64,000 nt of DNA from Coprinellus micaceus (lineage: Eukaryota > Basidiomycota > Agaricomycetes > Agaricales > Psathyrellaceae), in NCBI GenBank assembly GCA_951394405.1, contig OX596339.1:2728001-2792000 (forward strand). Reading direction: 5' to 3'. The notes beneath the pieces were generated by a model. It saw only the letters and a program-made list of their open reading frames with translations, was not told where the DNA came from and made no database searches. Below, in pieces: positions 1-10,594 of this stretch (within the stretch, counting starts at the first letter, position 1; each line of letters begins with the position of its first letter). Position numbers and translations under genes: made by a program.

Positions 1-1413
1 GAGGCAAGCCGAGAAGACCTTTTGCGGCAGCTTGCAGAGGTCGATAAGCGTCTCGAGGTCGAAAGGGCACGGTACGCCCAGCTCCGGAACGAGCTAGTGC
101 CTATTCATAGCCTACCGAACGAGTTACTCGCATTTGTCTTTGCAGACGCCCACGCCCTGCTCCGCGCAAACCCGTCTGGCAAGGCCGACCTTGCTGCGCT
201 CAGGTTCCTCGTCGAGACATCCAGGGTCTGCATACGGTGGAGGCAGGTGATACTGCATACCCCCCTACTATGGAATACGGTCGTAATGACAGTGACCTCT
301 GGCTTCAAGGGGAATGTTGCCGCGCAGGAGTACCTGAAGGCGCACTTGCGGAGGTCCGACGATGCGTTCCTGGACATGATCGTCTATGCAGACACGGAGG
401 ACCCCACTGACCTCAACCTATTCTTCGACACCATCACGCCCCACGCAGCGCGATGGCGGCGACTGTCGATAGAGATGAGGTGCGCGGACATCAACATTGT
501 ACGGCCGCACTTCGCCAACCTCAACGCGCCGAAGCTGAGGCATCTGTCCTTTAATGTGTGTGGGACACCAGAGGGCCGAAGCTTCATGTCTCCGAGGGCA
601 CCTTACCCGACAATCTCTCCCCAGATCTTCCTCAATGGTCTTCCGGAGCTCTCTGTCCTCCGGCTGGCTAATGCTTCCATCAGTAACCTCCACCCTCTGT
701 CGACGTCGATACAGACGCTGCACATCGGCGGGTGGGAATCGGCGTACTTTACCTGGGCGCAATTCAAGATCCTTTTGGAGTCTTTGCCCCAGTTGCGGAA
801 CCTTTCCCTCCACGATGTCTGCGTTCGGCACAACACTCGCGACCCACTCGACCAGCCGTCTCCCATTCATCTGCCCGAGTTGCAGAGTATCCGCGTACAC
901 AAGCCGTTCACCCCCATCGACCGCATCCTCCCCCTCCTCACTGTCCCCAAGCTAGAGCGAGTGTCGCTGTACGAGATGGAGCACTTTGACTGCACTGAGA
1001 TATCCTCAGTCAAGCACCTCCTGCTGCAGGGCAGCGCCCTCGACGAACTGCACTTCGAGCACCTCTTCGCCGCTTTCCCCAACGTTGAGGACCTCACCGT
1101 TGACAGTTACGCTTACCAGCTCTACGAAGCCGTACTAAACCAACTTCCGAAACATCCATGGCGGACACTGCGTCGGCTTACGGTGCACGAGTTGACAGCA
1201 ACGGACGTCGTCGCTTTTACTCTGCTGGTGCTCAAAAGAAAGCAGTCGGGGGTGCCTCTAGCTACGGTGAGGCTCGACAAAAAATCGCGGCATGTGCTTC
1301 GGGTGAAAGGCAAACTCGAGCTTCTCACCGAGCACGTTGATGTTGTCTCATACAATGAGATGGAGGCGTGGCCGCCTGGCCGAGGATATGACGACCCTCA
1401 TGATTTGGTGTAA
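1..1413 (+). CDS. F-box-like / leucine-rich protein, 5' end missing
   Basis: The reading frame is open from the first base of the window to a TAA at 1411-1413, so the gene starts outside the window. An in-frame TTG at 22 is not a credible start. The visible part is about 470 residues. It begins with a short charged helix, followed by an F-box-like segment (PIHSLPNELLAFVF, then VCIRWRQVILHTPLLW), the pattern of the large Agaricomycete F-box family. The rest contains irregular leucine-rich stretches (LPELSVLRLANASISNLHPL and similar). Known family members recruit substrates to SCF ubiquitin ligases through Skp1; the substrate here is unknown. No intron is needed in the visible part. The family is highly expanded in this fungal class, so orthology cannot be assigned. 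Confidence 0.8.
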   Translation, partial: EASREDLLRQLAEVDKRLEVERARYAQLRNELVPIHSLPNELLAFVFADAHALLRANPSGKADLAALRFLVETSRVCIRWRQVILHTPLLWNTVVMTVTSGFKGNVAAQEYLKAHLRRSDDAFLDMIVYADTEDPTDLNLFFDTITPHAARWRRLSIEMRCADINIVRPHFANLNAPKLRHLSFNVCGTPEGRSFMSPRAPYPTISPQIFLNGLPELSVLRLANASISNLHPLSTSIQTLHIGGWESAYFTWAQFKILLESLPQLRNLSLHDVCVRHNTRDPLDQPSPIHLPELQSIRVHKPFTPIDRILPLLTVPKLERVSLYEMEHFDCTEISSVKHLLLQGSALDELHFEHLFAAFPNVEDLTVDSYAYQLYEAVLNQLPKHPWRTLRRLTVHELTATDVVAFTLLVLKRKQSGVPLATVRLDKKSRHVLRVKGKLELLTEHVDVVSYNEMEAWPPGRGYDDPHDLV

Positions 1414-1971
1414 AAGTACTGCTGTCCTTTTTGAACGGGGCGTTTTGCCTCATGGACCCAGACCTTATTTTTCACCGTTGGTAACCGGGCTTAGCCCTGC
1501 ACCCTACCGATGTCGCATGACCCTGCATTCCGGGTACCTGGATGGAACTTGAGAAAATGGGCATACGGGATTGGCCCAGCCGTCGTAAGCCTCAAGTAGA
1601 AGTGGCGCGGGGTCGGAGACTCCCAGTAGATGTATTGGGTTGAATCTGTCAGACGATGTGCTAATGGGAAATGTCTAAACATTGACTATCAGCATGGACG
1701 GGAGAGGAGGCGCCCAGAGATAAATTAGTCCCGAATGTGGATGAGTAAGGCAAGTCTCGGGCGAAACTGCGGAGGGATCTCATAAGCAGCACAGATTCCG
1801 ATCCGCTGTCTAAATAGCAAGAGGGCTCAGTCAGCATTCTCCCTCGACTCTACTCACAACCTTCATGCTCCTCCTCTCAGTAAAGGCCCTCTCATAACCC
1901 GCCCTCGACGCTGGCCTACCCCCGACAACTCTCTCTACATCTCTACCATCTCGCGCCCCTCTCTGCCAACC
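1414..1971. other. intergenic, pyrimidine-rich leader
   Basis: No gene is visible. The last 120 bases before the ATG at 1972 are rich in C and T (ctctct and cccctctc runs), as is common in basidiomycete core promoters and 5' leaders. The upstream part holds the 3' end of the F-box gene. I see no repeat or RNA gene. Confidence 0.5.
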
Positions 1972-2896
1972 ATGTCGCCCGATCGTGTCGTCAAGACCGT
2001 CAGGTTGACAGTGATCACCGACTTTGTGTGTCCCGGCCTCCTTGCATTCGGCTAACAGCTTACTGACCAGGTACTAATTGTCGCAGGTGTGTGTCAGCTG
2101 TTGCATTGGGCAGCATGAACTCTTGGACGCTATCAAGTACTGCAATGATACCCTAGATCTTCCCCTCCAATTCGAGATGGAACACATCCCATTCCGTCTC
2201 ATAAGCCCCACGCTTCTCCCCGACGATATTCAGACGAAGGAGGATAGGGAAGCATTCCTGAGCAAGGTTCTGGGGAAGGAACGGTTCATGGCGTTGCAGT
2301 CCAACGTCTCGAAATACGCCGAGGAGAAGGACAGGCGCATGTGAGTCTCCGTGTATTGTTCCGGGTTTTTATCGCTGCGGTGCTAAATGACGACGTATAG
2401 TACTCTCCATGGCATCATGAGTCCAACAACCAAGGCGCACCGGCTTGTCCTCAAAGCTGGCAGACTCGGCGGGCAGAAGCTGCAGACCCCGCTCATCAGC
2501 GCTATATTTGCTGCGTCGATGGAGGAGGGTAAGGACATTGCTGACTCGGAGGTCCTTGCGGATCTCGCATCAGAGTGTGGTGTCCTCTCCCGGGAAGAGA
2601 CGACTGCTTTCATCGACTCGGACGAGCTCAAGAAAGAGGTCGAGGAAATGTCGGCGGCGGCGAGGGCGAAGGGTATCACAGGTGTTCCTATTATCATTAT
2701 CGACGGAAAGTGGGCGGTCAGCGGCGGGCAGTCATCAGACGTATACGTCCAGGTCGGTCGTTCGGCTTCTACTCCTTATGCTGTTAAGCCTGATTTTGGG
2801 CGTGGTTCGCAGATATTCAAGAAACTCGCAACGTGCCAAGGCGCCCATTGCGCGTCGTCCCCTATACCGTCAGGTATCGTCGACACTGCGGTTTGA
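1972..2896 (+). CDS. DsbA/FrnE-like thioredoxin-fold oxidoreductase
   Basis: Four exons with introns 2026-2086, 2341-2400 and 2753-2812 give 247 residues. The N-terminus has a beta strand (VRLTVITDF) leading directly into CVSCCIGQHELLDAI. This is the position of the CxxC/CxxS redox motif in the DSBA family (FrnE, 2-hydroxychromene-2-carboxylate isomerase type), and the first intron ends just before it. The helical insertion domain follows (TTKAHRLVLKAGRLGG). Near residue 200 is the cis-proline segment GITGVPIIIIDGKWAVSGGQ, which is diagnostic of the fold. Family members are cytosolic or peroxisomal thiol oxidoreductases or glutathione-dependent isomerases; the substrate cannot be told from sequence. 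The start was chosen because this ATG opens the first beta strand in frame. The last intron is 60 nt and has no in-frame stop. Confidence 0.85.
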
Positions 2897-4751
2897 GTTG
2901 TCCCTTCCACCTTCCTTTTGTTCTTCTCTCGGTTAGATTATTCCACGCAGGATGCTTGTTTTATTATTCATTTCTGTTTCTTCTCCCTTCATCCACTCTT
3001 TTTCTTGTCCTGTATATCCCATGCGCAACCCTTGTTCAATCATCGACATCTTTGCTGTACTCGGGAACCCTCGACCACCGGACGACCCCTCGCTACGACT
3101 TCATCGGGTCAAACGCCTTACCCAAGTACCCATCACCCAGGACCCAATCTTAAAATTGCGAGGTCTTCTCCCAGTATGGTCGCGTTCTCACCACAGCATG
3201 TACGAGACTACACACCCTGTGAGTATCCATCTCCATCATACCAACAACATTGCTGATTTTCCTTGTTACCTTACAGATCACAGTCTCCATGAGTCAGATG
3301 CTCTTGCACATACTCACACAAGCAACTATGGCGTGCCACCGGTTAACGAGCCTTCAGCACAGCCTGAGGAGGATTCCGAGTTCCGTTGTTCACAGAGTTC
3401 ACACCAGCCCGACTCTGGTCTCGCCCTGGTCAAGCTATTTCTAATCATAACAGCTGCCGGTACAGCTGGGACGGCTTTCGACCGCAAGTCTCCCTGATTC
3501 ACAGGGATTTGTGTCCAAACTATCAACGATTCGCGGAACAGGAATAGGCAGGAACGTAACGTCGGTTGTAATCCCATCGCAAAGAACTCGACGATGACGG
3601 ACCGCAAACGGCTCCGTGAAGAAGATGGAAGCAGTCAGGTTGACCTGAGCACCACCTTTATTAAACTTGCCTGCGTATCGGAAAAACAGAAGAGGGTGGC
3701 AAAAGTGGGTTTGAGAGGTGCGGAAGGGGAAGCTGGGATGACTTCATGCAGTGTTGAGCGAGTAGCCGACTAACGCACGATGGATGGTTGGGGTGAGTGG
3801 GGAGGGTTGGTCAGTCAACGTCTTCATCTGGACTTGCGGGGGGGATAGAAGGACATCGCGGAGACATGATGCACGGAAACGAGGTTTGGAGATGCTTCTG
3901 TGACAGGTCAAGGGGAGATGTGTGGGCTGTGGTATAGATCTCTTGTTCGTTCTTGGGTCTACTAATAGTTCAGCTTGGGTCCAAGTCCCTAACATACGCA
4001 GCACTTCGGCACACGACCTGTTGCAGGGACAAAGCGCCACCCGCAGTTTGCGACACAGCAGTCGCTTGTGCTGGGCGGCACAAGGAATATCAATTCAGTC
4101 GGCGCTTCACGTCACTTGCCGTTAGCGCTCATGACCGTTTCGGATGGTGTCTAGCCGTGTTGGGCTCGCCCACGATCCCTACACCTCTTAAGGTAGATTG
4201 ATAGTCGCCTTACAGAGCATACGCTACGACCTCGAATGTGAGGTAGAAAATGGTTTTCGAGGAGCCAACGCCTGTTCGATCACCCGGCGCTTGTGAGCCG
4301 GCATCCGCCTGACGTCACGCGTTGGCTGTGTCTCCCAAGCTTTCCCAAGCCCCTATCTCTGCGGGGCCAAGCATAGTGGGCACACGACCCACCTGCTGCG
4401 TACGACTAGGATGAGCAATCCGCCGCGACAACTGCTTACGATTGGAGAAAGCCTCGGGCCTCCACTCCAGCGATATATACGGGCAGTGGGTACCTCGAAT
4501 TCGTACAACCCCCCCTTCCACTCCGATCAGCTTTTGTCTCGAGCTTGTCTCTCATTTATCTCGAGTTGTCAACGATTTGCTCGCTCTTTGTCTACCACCC
4601 TCACGCCCTTTCTCTTACTGGGAAGGCGGTCGACTATTGGGCGAGCGATCTAGACGCGGATTCTAGGATAAGGTCGCCGAAGGCCTAGACAAGACACCCG
4701 GAGCTTGGACGATATTTGAAGAGGAGTGCAACCAGGGTTCGGTTGAAGGAT
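2897..4751. other. intergenic with one weak small ORF
   Basis: This 1.85-kb stretch has no recognisable gene. Open frames here (for example 2952-3497 and 3922-4201 plus, 3744-4040 minus) have no domain signature. A small spliced frame at 3176-3497 is listed separately with low confidence. A TATATA run lies at about 4473-4478. The 270 bases before 4752 are probably the promoter and leader of the Frag1-like gene. Confidence 0.4.
3176..3497 (+). CDS. possible small hypothetical protein (weak)
   Basis: ATG at 3176, a 58-nt intron 3219-3276 with a GTGAGT donor and TTACAG acceptor, and a TGA at 3495-3497 give 87 residues. The product starts MVAFSPQHVRDYTPYHSL, has an acidic middle (AQPEEDSEF) and ends with one hydrophobic segment (LVKLFLIITAAGTAGTAF) that could be a single membrane span. 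I recognise no family. The support is only the good splice signals and a sensible composition after splicing. Chance is a real alternative, and RNA-seq over the intron would settle it. Confidence 0.25.
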
Positions 4752-5763
4752 ATGTCTACGATTCCATTAAGGTATCGACACTGGTCTTACGTATGGATAC
4801 CTATCGCGACGGGGGTGGTATGGTTCGGTACGTTTTGATTTTAGCATTCGGGACATTACTTCAGCTAAGCGGTGTCATTTGGATAGGCATGCTATGGGCA
4901 ATGCTCATCGTCTGGCTGGCCCAAGGGAGGCCTAAATATGCGTCGCAAGATGGCAGTATCGCGTATATCTCCGATGTTGGTGCTGACATCCTCAAACCAT
5001 TATTCATCGCGGGATGCTCAGTAACGGGGGTCGGCTTCTTCTTATGTTTGGTGGTCGAGCGGTATTTGCGACACTCAGGAAGGTACGCGGTTTAACGTCT
5101 TCATGAAGAGGTGATCGCGGGCTGACTTTGTACACCCACCAATTACAGGTTAATGCCACACATGCGGAGAAGAGAGAAAGTGTTCAGCACGCTTGCCACG
5201 ATCGGGGCAGCAATTGGCGGCGCCGGCCTCATCCTCCTCTCCGTGTTCGACACGCTCCGCTATACCTCTGAGCATCGAATATTCCTGCTTGTTTTCATGC
5301 TTGGAGTAGCTTTGAGTGCCCTCTTCACCATAATAGAGGTGAGTATGCATCCCAAATTCTCGCCTTCGTCTCGAAAAGACCTGGGGACCTGGCGCCGATT
5401 CTAACTTATATCTCGTTTAGTATCGGTGGATCAAGAAGGATTTTGAACTGGCTCGGGAGTTGAGGATCGCGTATATCGCAAAGGCTCTCATCGCTTCGGT
5501 CCTCATCTTGCTCGCCATCGGCTTCGGAATCACATTGTACTACGCCGGCGATGTTGGAGGTGCGCCAATAATGCCTGTGGTTTATGAAGCAGTCCAGTTC
5601 TAATTTGCCTGTTCGCATAGCTGTTCTCGAATGGACCATCGCGATGCTGTTCACGTTCTACGTCTTCACGTACTATTACGACCTACGCCTATCCAAAGGC
5701 ATCCGCAAAGGAGAGCTGCACGCATTGAGGAACGGGCCCTCCGCGTACTCTCAACGAGCGTAA
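4752..5763 (+). CDS. Frag1/DRAM/Sfk1-family membrane protein
   Basis: Five exons (introns 4828-4886, 5083-5148, 5339-5420, 5560-5620) give 247 residues. The N-terminus MSTIPLRYRHWSYVWIPI matches the short cytosolic lead and first membrane span of the Frag1/DRAM/Sfk1 family. The loop with SQDGSIAYISDVGAD corresponds to the conserved luminal or extracellular segment between spans 1 and 2 (IS-DVGA). Four further hydrophobic segments follow (LKPLFIAGCSVTGVGFFLCLV, ATIGAAIGGAGLILLSVF, FLLVFMLGVALSALFTII, LIASVLILLAIGFGITLYYA and WTIAMLFTFYVFTYYYDL). Yeast Sfk1 acts at the plasma membrane with the PI4-kinase Stt4 and in phospholipid asymmetry; DRAM acts in lysosomes. Which role applies here is inference. 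The ATG at 4752 was preferred over 4793 because only it supplies the conserved first span. Confidence 0.85.
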
Positions 5764-6057
5764 TTGGAGAAGTGATTATTGATTCGGCGACACGGCACGG
5801 GTGTGGACGTGGGGGATGGAAGTTCGACTGACGAAAACTTATTTATCCATGGACGCAACTTGGACGCTCGAGATTCGGATAGTCGTCTGTTGCATGTTTA
5901 CGCTTTCAATGCTATTTAATTAGAATCCGTCTTATAGAATGGAATGTCTGCTCAACAATGTACTACTAATAGATATATACTCATGGACATGTGGCTGCCA
6001 AAAATTCTCTGTTCTCCTCTTCAAGTCCTTTGTCCTGATTCCTTCCTCGTCCAACGT

Positions 6058-8017
6058 TTAACTCAAGTTCAGCTCCCTATCAAGCTGCATTGCCAACTCC
6101 AGGTCCTTCTTCTCCTGCTCCTGTCTCCTCTTCTCCTCCTCCTCCATGAACTTCAACCGCATCAGTCGTGCATTGCTCATCCCAGACTGAGGCCTAGTAA
6201 GCGGCGAAGGCTCTCTGCGAGGTTGAGATTGGGGACGACGTGCTGGTGGGGGGCTTGGGCTATGAGGTTTAGGGGGCGGTGGCGGGCCAGAAGGATGAGC
6301 CTGCGGGGTAGGGTCCCTCTTCACGCCTGGGGGTAAAGGCAACGGAGTCTGGTATCGTGGGTTATATGTCAGATCTTCCCCTGGATCAGATACCCTCCGG
6401 TGGTCAGGGTACTGAGAATCGTAGGGAGAGGTCACGCGTGGGGGAGCCCCTGGCCACCCACCAGGAGGGTAAGGTCCCGTATCCGCCTCGGTCGCTGTGA
6501 TGGAAGGCACGGGGAAGGCGAACCCACCTACACCTGGTCCACCCTCCGACGGTGGATGAGACCAGAATGGTGGAGGCCCGGAAGGTGCGGGCGTAGAGGA
6601 GGATGGGAGAGATTGCGAATGGTGCGGAGGTGCAGGGGTATAGGATTGGTGAGGTGGTTGTTGAGGGACAGGGGTGTACGATTGCGGAGGCGGTTGTTGG
6701 GGAGCGGGGGTGTACGAGGAAGCGGGTGGCTGTTGAGGAACAGGGGTATACGAGTGGGGAGGTGGCTGCTGAGGCACAGGGGTGTACGAGTGGGGAGGTG
6801 GCTGCTGAGGCACAGGGGTGTACGACACAGGAGCAATGGGTTGATAAACAACGGGCGCCTGCTGGCCGTACGTGTTTGGAGGGGGAGTTTGTGCTGTCGG
6901 GGTCAGATAAGGGTTGGCCGGAGCGGGTGTGGAAGGAGCGGTTGACGGGCGGTTGTCGTGGGAAGAGGTCAAGTAGGGGTTGGCCTGTGAAGTGGTTGTC
7001 GGAGACGTTGGAATGGATGGATCAGAGTATGGTCTGGGATTGGGAGAGGCGCCAGGACGGAGAAGGTTTGGAGGTGGTGCTTGAGCTACAGATGGTCTAT
7101 GGGGGCGAGTGTGATGGGCCTCTGGCTCTGGAAGGGGAGGCAGTGAGGATTGCCTTCCGTTCTGTACATGGTGAGCAGGATAACGCGAGTCGGTGTGGGG
7201 AGCGTAGGGTTGTTGCTGTGGATGAGGTGACGGCGAGCCGCCGGGCCTGTTGTCTTGATAACTCTGGGGTGGGCCCTGCTGATAATAATATGCCGGCCTT
7301 GAGAGCCTCTCCGAGGGTGAAAACTTCGACGGCCTCCGCATCAAACCAGCTCCAGGAACGCCCAACCCTGCCAGGTTCGTGGCCGTAGGCCCTCCAGCCT
7401 GTGGTCGTTGTTGGTACTGCTGCTGCTGCTGCTGCTGCTGCTGGTACTGTTGTTGTTGCTGCTGTGGTTTGGGCGTTGGAGCCGCCTGCGGAGGTGCAAC
7501 GGGCTGGGGTGGCGCTGGGCCATTGGAGTAGTATGTCATCTCCAGGTAGATATCTCCCCGCACGTTATCATCAATTGCGAGCGGTACCCATTCTACCTCA
7601 GAATCTCAGTACGGGGGGCCATGAGAAGGAGACCATAGATTGCGCACCGTCAAACTCGCCCGTCTGAATGATTTTGGATATGTCCAAAGTCGCCTTGCCC
7701 AGCAGATCCTCGTCCCGAGGTTCTTTCGACCAGCAAGATATCTCCAGCGACCTGAACTTGCCAGTCTCTCCCTTGAGCACAGGAAATCGGATCTCATCGT
7801 CCCATACAGGGTGCTGCCCGCCCTTGATATCGACCTTCGATTTCTCCTCCTTGCCTATGGCCCTTCAACATCGTGCCTAGCGGCTACATGGTACGGAACA
7901 CTCACCGTTCAGGGCGATTTTGGCCAAGACATCTTGCTTGCGGAACTTGTGCTTGTCGTTAAGGTTGCGCGCCTTGAGGATAACGATAATGAGCGTCCCG
8001 ATCTCCTCCCTGGACAT
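6058..8017 (-). CDS. fic1: C2-domain protein with proline/glutamine-rich tail (Fic1/Inn1-like)
   Basis: Three exons (8017-7906, 7854-7648, 7592-6058) give 617 residues. Residues 1-125 form a C2 domain: GTLIIVILKARNLNDKHKF, KVDIKGGQHPVWDDEIRFPV, then EWVPLAIDDNVRGDIYLEMTYY. The rest is a low-complexity tail. It has a polyglutamine tract right after the C2 domain, many PxxP motifs, a six-unit SYTPVPQQPP tandem repeat (about residues 358-430) and a C-terminal coiled coil (MRLKFMEEEEKRRQEQEKK). An N-terminal C2 plus a PxxP tail is the architecture of S. pombe Fic1 and S. cerevisiae Inn1. Those proteins bind SH3 proteins (Cdc15/Hof1, Cyk3) at the division site to drive septum formation and membrane ingression. 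The match rests on architecture and C2 similarity, so another C2/proline-rich protein is possible. A TATAAAAG box lies 54 bases upstream of the ATG. Confidence 0.75.
6622..6840 (-). repeat. in-frame tandem repeat coding SYTPVPQQPPxx x6
   Basis: Within the C2-protein gene, six units of about 36 bases encode a 12-residue repeat (SYTPVPQQPPPH and variants with A for V, ending AS, PQ or HQ). The units are nearly identical at DNA level, so copy number is likely to vary between strains. Each unit carries one PxxP-type SH3 ligand core. Confidence 0.9.
7402..7466 (-). repeat. CAG/CTG microsatellite coding polyglutamine
   Basis: On the plus strand this is a run of CTG triplets interrupted by GTA, TTG and similar codons. 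On the coding minus strand it encodes two glutamine runs (six and nine Q) separated by tyrosine, immediately after the C2 domain. It is a likely site of length polymorphism. Confidence 0.9.
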
Positions 8018-8427
8018 TGTGAGAGGGTGGTGTAGTGGTGATGTTATGGGCACAGGAAAAGTGTGTCGCTCTTTTATACAGCCAGAAAGGCGCTCATTGA
8101 CTGAATGAGGTCAAGGGCGTCGCGGAGAAATATTGATATGATCTGACTTGTGGCCAAGAAGAAGGATAGCCTTTGTTGATGTCACAGCCCGCGAGCGCCT
8201 CGCTGCAGCTGCGGGCGACAAGGTCAAGGCGGTCCAGCAACATTCCTTCTAGGGCTTGGAGCTTAGCGACGAGTCAGGACATGCCTGGTGCCGTATTCAC
8301 AGCTAAATTTACATGTTATTGTCAAGTTCCGGCCTATCTAGGTTTAATTGTTCAGGCGAGAGTGAGTATAGAGAACGGTGTAGCGGCACGCCAGATTTTA
8401 ATCGATAGCACCAAGCAAAAATGGTTA
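8018..8427. other. intergenic between NIS synthetase A and the C2 gene
   Basis: This 410-base gap carries the promoter of the minus-strand C2 gene and the 3' end of NIS synthetase A. I see no gene in it. Confidence 0.5.
8071..8078 (-). promoter_or_regulatory. TATA box of the C2-domain gene
   Basis: TATAAAAG on the minus strand, 54 bases before the ATG at 8017. Position and sequence fit a core TATA element; this is inferred from sequence alone. Confidence 0.5.
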
Positions 8428-10594
8428 CTACAGAGATGCATACCTCCTTCCTTCGACGGTTTCGGGGCGGAATTGAATCATGTTGGGATAGGGATTGTAG
8501 ACGTTCTAAGGAATTGAGTCAGCTATATGCCCCTGACGATGCAACAGCCATCGGCAGCACTCACATTTCTGTACGAATCCTGCATTCGCATACGCATCAA
8601 GCACTTCGAGTCCACCAGTTTGCTCTCCGGCGACAACCAAAGCTTCCATAATGGATGAGTGGTGGGGATGACAGTGCTCATATGTTTCCTCAGGATCTCC
8701 CACCCGATTCCATTCGCGTGCAGCCCAAGAAGGCGGACAAGCCGGTGGATGTGGTTGTGGACGTAGGTATGATAGAACTTGGGGTATATTTCCTCCACGG
8801 TCTTGGTCGCGACGACGTGTTCGGGAAGGAACTGGAAATCTACCCCCGTCGAATGGCGGAGGGTGGGTGGGTGGATGCGCAGCCCGCCCAAGTCCCGGAT
8901 CACGAATCCTAGCAACGTTCCAGTGTGCTTATTTACGCGAATGAGGAGGTTCTGAGCGTGGGCCTCGAAGGCGACTCCGTTCGACACCAAAGTCGGTACG
9001 AGTGCCTTTGCGGATAGTTCGATGTACCTGGGAGGTCGTCTGATTAACATCCAATCGAAGACCAAGGACCCCGCAGCGTGCCGCACCTGTCCAAAAATTG
9101 AACGCGCTTCGACTCCGTATCCAACCCGAAGATATGTTCGACAGCGGAAACGCCAGGCGCAGTATTGCTGTGCCCATACTCTAGAAGAGCCGCGCAGACG
9201 ATGATGGTTTCATCAGCGGCAGGTCTATATTCTTGTCGCAGGATAGCTGTGAAATGCTTCTGAACCTCGGGGTTCTTGTGTCGATAGACCGCACTATGAG
9301 GCTCCAGTTCGACGGCCAGGATGTCCCGATCAATGGCGAGTCGAGGGACGATATCACGAGAGAATCGAGGGCCAAAGTTCGCCGTGAAGTGCGATATCGT
9401 TCTGAGAGAGGATGAAATCTTGACTCCGACGGCAAGCTTTAATGCGTATGCCGGGAGTTCTGTGACAGTGACAGTGCTGAGAGGGGACAATGTATCAGGA
9501 ATTGCACTTCTAGGGAGCTACCGACATACCGGATGCTCGACTGCGCGTATGCCTGAACAGACACGGATTCCGGGAGTATGGTGGCCGTGGGGAACAGTTT
9601 CGCGATATTGGATGTCTGCAATTCATGGACGGGCACGTAGGTAAATCGGTCGTGGTCCAACTTGATATTCGCGTGTCGTGCAGCCTCGGTGACAAGCGCT
9701 GCCGTTATGACAGGAAAGTCGCCTTGGATTTCGAGTTGGTCCTTTGGGACCTGCACGAACCGTACGATAGGTTGGTACCAATTATAGTCCTTGAGTCCTG
9801 AGGGTATTAACCTCGCTCTATGCATCTGGGAGCCGAGTGAGGTATGAACTAATCCGATCGAATACTGCTCACAGGATGGGTGGGGTGTCCGGCGACTAGG
9901 CTTTGCTCGAACTCCGTGAGTGATGCGTTGAGGGAAGGGCAGCGGGGTGGGTTCGCATAGGACAAGTCTATGAACTTATCGTTAGAAGCCAGCTGCGTAT
10001 GGAGGTGGTAGGCACTGACATTGGTAGTAGAACGAACTATCCAGTTCTTTGCCGATTATTTCTTTCATTTGCTGTTCAAAGGAGACCGCTTCTGCAAATT
10101 TGTTCCATAGTGTGCGAGGATCTCGTATTTCGCGCAAGGAACAGTTGCTGAAATCGAAGCCTGTCCCTCGGAAATAACGCGAGATGATTTCTATAGGAAA
10201 GTCCTAGCGACCTTGAATACACATCTATCCATAGGAAGGATGCACATACTGAACCGCGATCGAGGTTGCTGATCAGTTCGACGACTCCCGGTAGCATGTC
10301 GAGGGGATCCACCAAGCCAACGCGCCTCCCATACTTCGTCGAAGGACCATCCAAAAGGACAGGAGTGTTGCGGAGGGAAACCAGACAGTAGACATCCTTG
10401 GCCGCGATCGTCCGTTCGGGATGAGAAGAGATCGACGGAGATAGGATAATTATAGTTCCAGCAATACTCCTCGTTTCAGGGGTGGGGATGTAATATGCCA
10501 GAAGTATCCCTTCCGTCACGAAGCACGAAAGAAGACGCGACGAGACGGCGAACGAAGCGTTGTCTCGGGGACTGAGGATGGTGGTCGATGCCAT
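8428..10594 (-). CDS. NIS siderophore synthetase, IucA/IucC family (copy A)
   Basis: Seven exons with six short introns give about 610 residues, the usual length for IucA/IucC synthetases. The N-terminal domain runs from MASTTILSPRDNASFAVS to DFSNCSLREIRDPRTLWNKF. The family motif is AGHPTHPMHRAR, split by an intron between P and M (about 9880 to 9826). Next comes the ATP and carboxylate-binding half with SSLRTISHFTANFGPRFSRD. The C-terminal domain has EAHAQNLLIRV and GFVIRDLGGLRIHPP; the H-A-Q-N and R residues align with the AcsD active-site His444/Asn447 region. The C-terminus is VYNPYPNMIQF before a TAG at 8428-8430. These enzymes adenylate a citrate or other carboxylate and condense it with an amine or alcohol to build hydroxamate or carboxylate siderophores without an NRPS. 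The substrate cannot be read from sequence. It lies directly downstream of its paralogue on the same strand. An ATCTGATAA iron-GATA consensus is about 500 bases upstream. No motif residue appears lost. Confidence 0.85.

Noticed and set aside
418..900. 160-codon minus-strand open frame across the F-box gene
   Set aside because: It is antisense to a clear F-box/LRR coding frame and has no domain signature.
6400..7388. Long plus-strand frames (181 and 261 codons) over the C2-domain gene
   Set aside because: Arg/Gly-rich translations are the antisense shadow of the proline-rich repeat and polyglutamine region.
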